In this document: positions 6,374-7,207 of the stretch, piece after piece
Numbering within the stretch: the first letter of the stretch is position 1
Layout: each line of letters begins with the position of its first letter
NCBI GenBank assembly: GCA_033720975.1
Contig: JAWWBL010000089.1
Span: 1 to 7,207, forward strand
Reading direction: 5' to 3'
DNA: 7,207 nucleotides
DNA from: JAWWBL01 sp033720975
Lineage (GTDB): Bacteria > Actinomycetota > Acidimicrobiia > Spongiisociales > ZC4RG35
The notes under the pieces: model-generated
Seen by the model: the letters and a program-made list of their open reading frames with translations, nothing else
The model's database searches: none
What the model was told of the DNA's origin: nothing
Program-made: the position numbers and the translations under genes

Positions 6374-6381
6374 TTGGCCCG
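6374..6381 (+). repeat. 8-bp direct repeat, copy 1, in the phosphatase/dinB gap
   Basis: TTGGCCCG occurs here and again at 6405-6412, in the same orientation, with starts 31 bp apart, close to three helical turns. Both copies lie in the 51-bp divergent intergenic region. This could be a paired operator, though chance is possible. Confidence 0.35.
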
Positions 6382-6400
6382 AGAGTGGACAAACCCCGGG

Positions 6401-6406
6401 TAACTT
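6401..6406 (+). promoter_or_regulatory. Candidate -10 element for a (near-)leaderless dinB transcript
   Basis: TAACTT matches the actinobacterial TANNNT -10 pattern and ends 9 bases before the dinB ATG at 6416. No Shine-Dalgarno lies between them, so transcription would begin at or within a few bases of the start codon. No convincing -35 is visible 16-18 bp upstream, and no LexA-like GAAC...GTTC palindrome is seen in the 51-bp gap. Confidence 0.35.
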
Positions 6407-6412
6407 GGCCCG
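6405..6412 (+). repeat. 8-bp direct repeat, copy 2, in the phosphatase/dinB gap
   Basis: This is the second TTGGCCCG, matching 6374-6381. It overlaps the end of the candidate -10 element and stops four bases before the dinB ATG. A protein bound here would be expected to block dinB transcription, if the repeat is functional. Confidence 0.35.
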
Positions 6413-6415
6413 GCG

Positions 6416-7207
6416 ATGTGGACCGAGCCGATTCTCCATGTCGATATGGACTCGTTCTTCGTCGAAGTTGAGCGCTTGGACGACCCGAATCTCTTGGGCC
6501 GTCCGGTTGCTGTCGGCGGAACCGGCCCGAGGGGCGTGATAGCCAGCGCCTCGTATGAGGCGCGAGACTTTGGCGTCCGTTCGGCGCAACCAACGTCAAC
6601 TGCAATGCGCCTCTGTCCCGGGTTAGTTGTCGTCCCTCCATCGAGGAGCAAGTACTCGGAGAAGTCGGTGGAGGTTTTCTCGGTCTTCCGATCGGTGACC
6701 CCACTGGTCGAGGGGCTGAGTGTGGATGAGGCATTCCTCGACATCTCAGGTCTCGAGAGACACTTCACCTCTCCGGTCGACGTCGCCCGCCACGTGCGAG
6801 CCACGATCAGGAGCGAGACCGGTCTTCCCTCGTCGGTTGGTGTCGCATCTGCCAAGTTCATTGCGAAGCTCGCCTCGGAGCGGGCGAAACCGGACGGTCT
6901 CCGTCATGTTCCCCATTCAGCTCGGTTGGAGTTCCTCCACGCTCTTCCGGCACGATCCCTTCCCGGTGTTGGGCCAGCCACTCTTGCTGTGCTTCAGGGC
7001 TTCGGGGTAGAGACGATTGGCGATATTGCCGAACTCTCGGAGAAGTCTCTCGTTTCGACTGTGGGTGTCGCCGCGGGCAGGCGACTCCTCGATCTCGCCA
7101 GGGGCGTCGACTCTCGCCAGGTCGACCCGGACAGCGCCGCCAAATCGCTATCCGTTGAAGAGACTTATGACAGAGACCTGCGCGACCGAGATGTCGTTGA
7201 GACAGCG
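6416..7207 (+). CDS. dinB: DNA polymerase IV (Y-family translesion polymerase), 3' end cut off
   Basis: An uninterrupted frame of 264 codons runs from ATG 6416 to the window edge. It encodes a Y-family polymerase for low-fidelity synthesis past damaged bases. Visible in order: ILHVDMDSFFVEVE (6-19) with metal ligands Asp10 and a steric-gate Phe15; SYEARDFGVRSA (46-57); LSVDEAFLDISG (101-112) with catalytic Asp104 and Glu105; VGVASAKFIAKLASERAKPDG (141-161); a helix-hairpin-helix thumb segment LPGVGPATLAVLQGFGVETI (182-201); and KSLSVEETY (243-251) opening the little-finger domain. The rest of that domain and the beta-clamp peptide lie beyond the edge. An in-frame TAA at 6401-6403 limits how far upstream the start can be. 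The catalytic acids are intact, unlike in ImuB-type inactive homologues. Usual Met-Pro after the RSA motif is Gln-Pro here (QPTSTAMRLCP). Confidence 0.93.
   Translation, partial: MWTEPILHVDMDSFFVEVERLDDPNLLGRPVAVGGTGPRGVIASASYEARDFGVRSAQPTSTAMRLCPGLVVVPPSRSKYSEKSVEVFSVFRSVTPLVEGLSVDEAFLDISGLERHFTSPVDVARHVRATIRSETGLPSSVGVASAKFIAKLASERAKPDGLRHVPHSARLEFLHALPARSLPGVGPATLAVLQGFGVETIGDIAELSEKSLVSTVGVAAGRRLLDLARGVDSRQVDPDSAAKSLSVEETYDRDLRDRDVVETA

Noticed and set aside
5674..6471. Long plus-strand open frame (265 codons) opposite the histidine phosphatase
   Set aside because: Its translation is Arg/Pro/Ser-rich with no domain. The opposite strand has a complete catalytic set for a known superfamily, and the frame runs into the dinB start in another frame.
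6365..6589. N-terminal extension of the phosphatase frame up to an upstream ATG
   Set aside because: It would lie antisense over the first 58 codons of dinB, including its catalytic motif, and would put 75 unmatched residues before the RHA motif, which normally sits at the N-terminus.
1..7207. tRNA, rRNA, riboswitch, CRISPR array, insertion sequence or prophage content
   Set aside because: Nearly all bases are covered by supported genes, the largest gap is about 53 bp, and no spaced repeats, terminal inverted repeats or transposase and integrase motifs were seen.

Overview
The window is a GC-rich, densely packed bacterial chromosomal segment. It holds eight complete genes, one gene cut at each end, and almost no intergenic space. 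The GC-rich third codon positions, the many ATGA/GTGA stop-start overlaps, the GTG starts, the apparently leaderless dinB start and the fabD-fabH-fabG-acpP order all suggest an actinobacterium-like organism. An uncultured Acidimicrobiia-type lineage is possible, but the sequence alone does not fix the lineage. Nothing points to a phage, plasmid, insertion sequence, CRISPR array or RNA gene.

Left part, plus strand (1-1604): the last 31 codons of an unidentified gene overlap by 4 bp a YkvA/DUF1232 small membrane-associated protein. After 53 bp comes a PLP-dependent low-specificity L-threonine aldolase.

Centre, plus strand (1636-4695): a compact type II fatty acid synthesis cluster. FabD makes malonyl-ACP, FabH condenses a primer acyl-CoA with malonyl-ACP, FabG reduces the 3-ketoacyl-ACP, and AcpP carries the chain. 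Spacings are 13 bp, a 4-bp overlap and 33 bp, so they are probably one transcript, possibly continuing from the aldolase. The elongation synthase FabF, often encoded right after acpP, is absent here; the strand switches instead. FabH carries an unusual tail of about 39 residues.

Right part: a minus-strand group (6364 down to 4673) encodes a histidine-phosphatase-superfamily enzyme, a multi-spanning membrane protein of unknown function and a small two-helix membrane protein. It meets acpP tail to tail with a 23-bp coding overlap, and a perfect 7-bp-stem hairpin in that overlap may terminate both transcripts. Divergent from the phosphatase, across 51 bp, starts a DNA polymerase IV (dinB) gene that runs off the right edge.

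Most of the window is housekeeping content. The points that merit a second look are the FabH tail and pocket residue, the convergent hairpin, the 8-bp direct repeat and leaderless-looking promoter between the phosphatase and dinB, and the uncharacterised membrane-protein pair.
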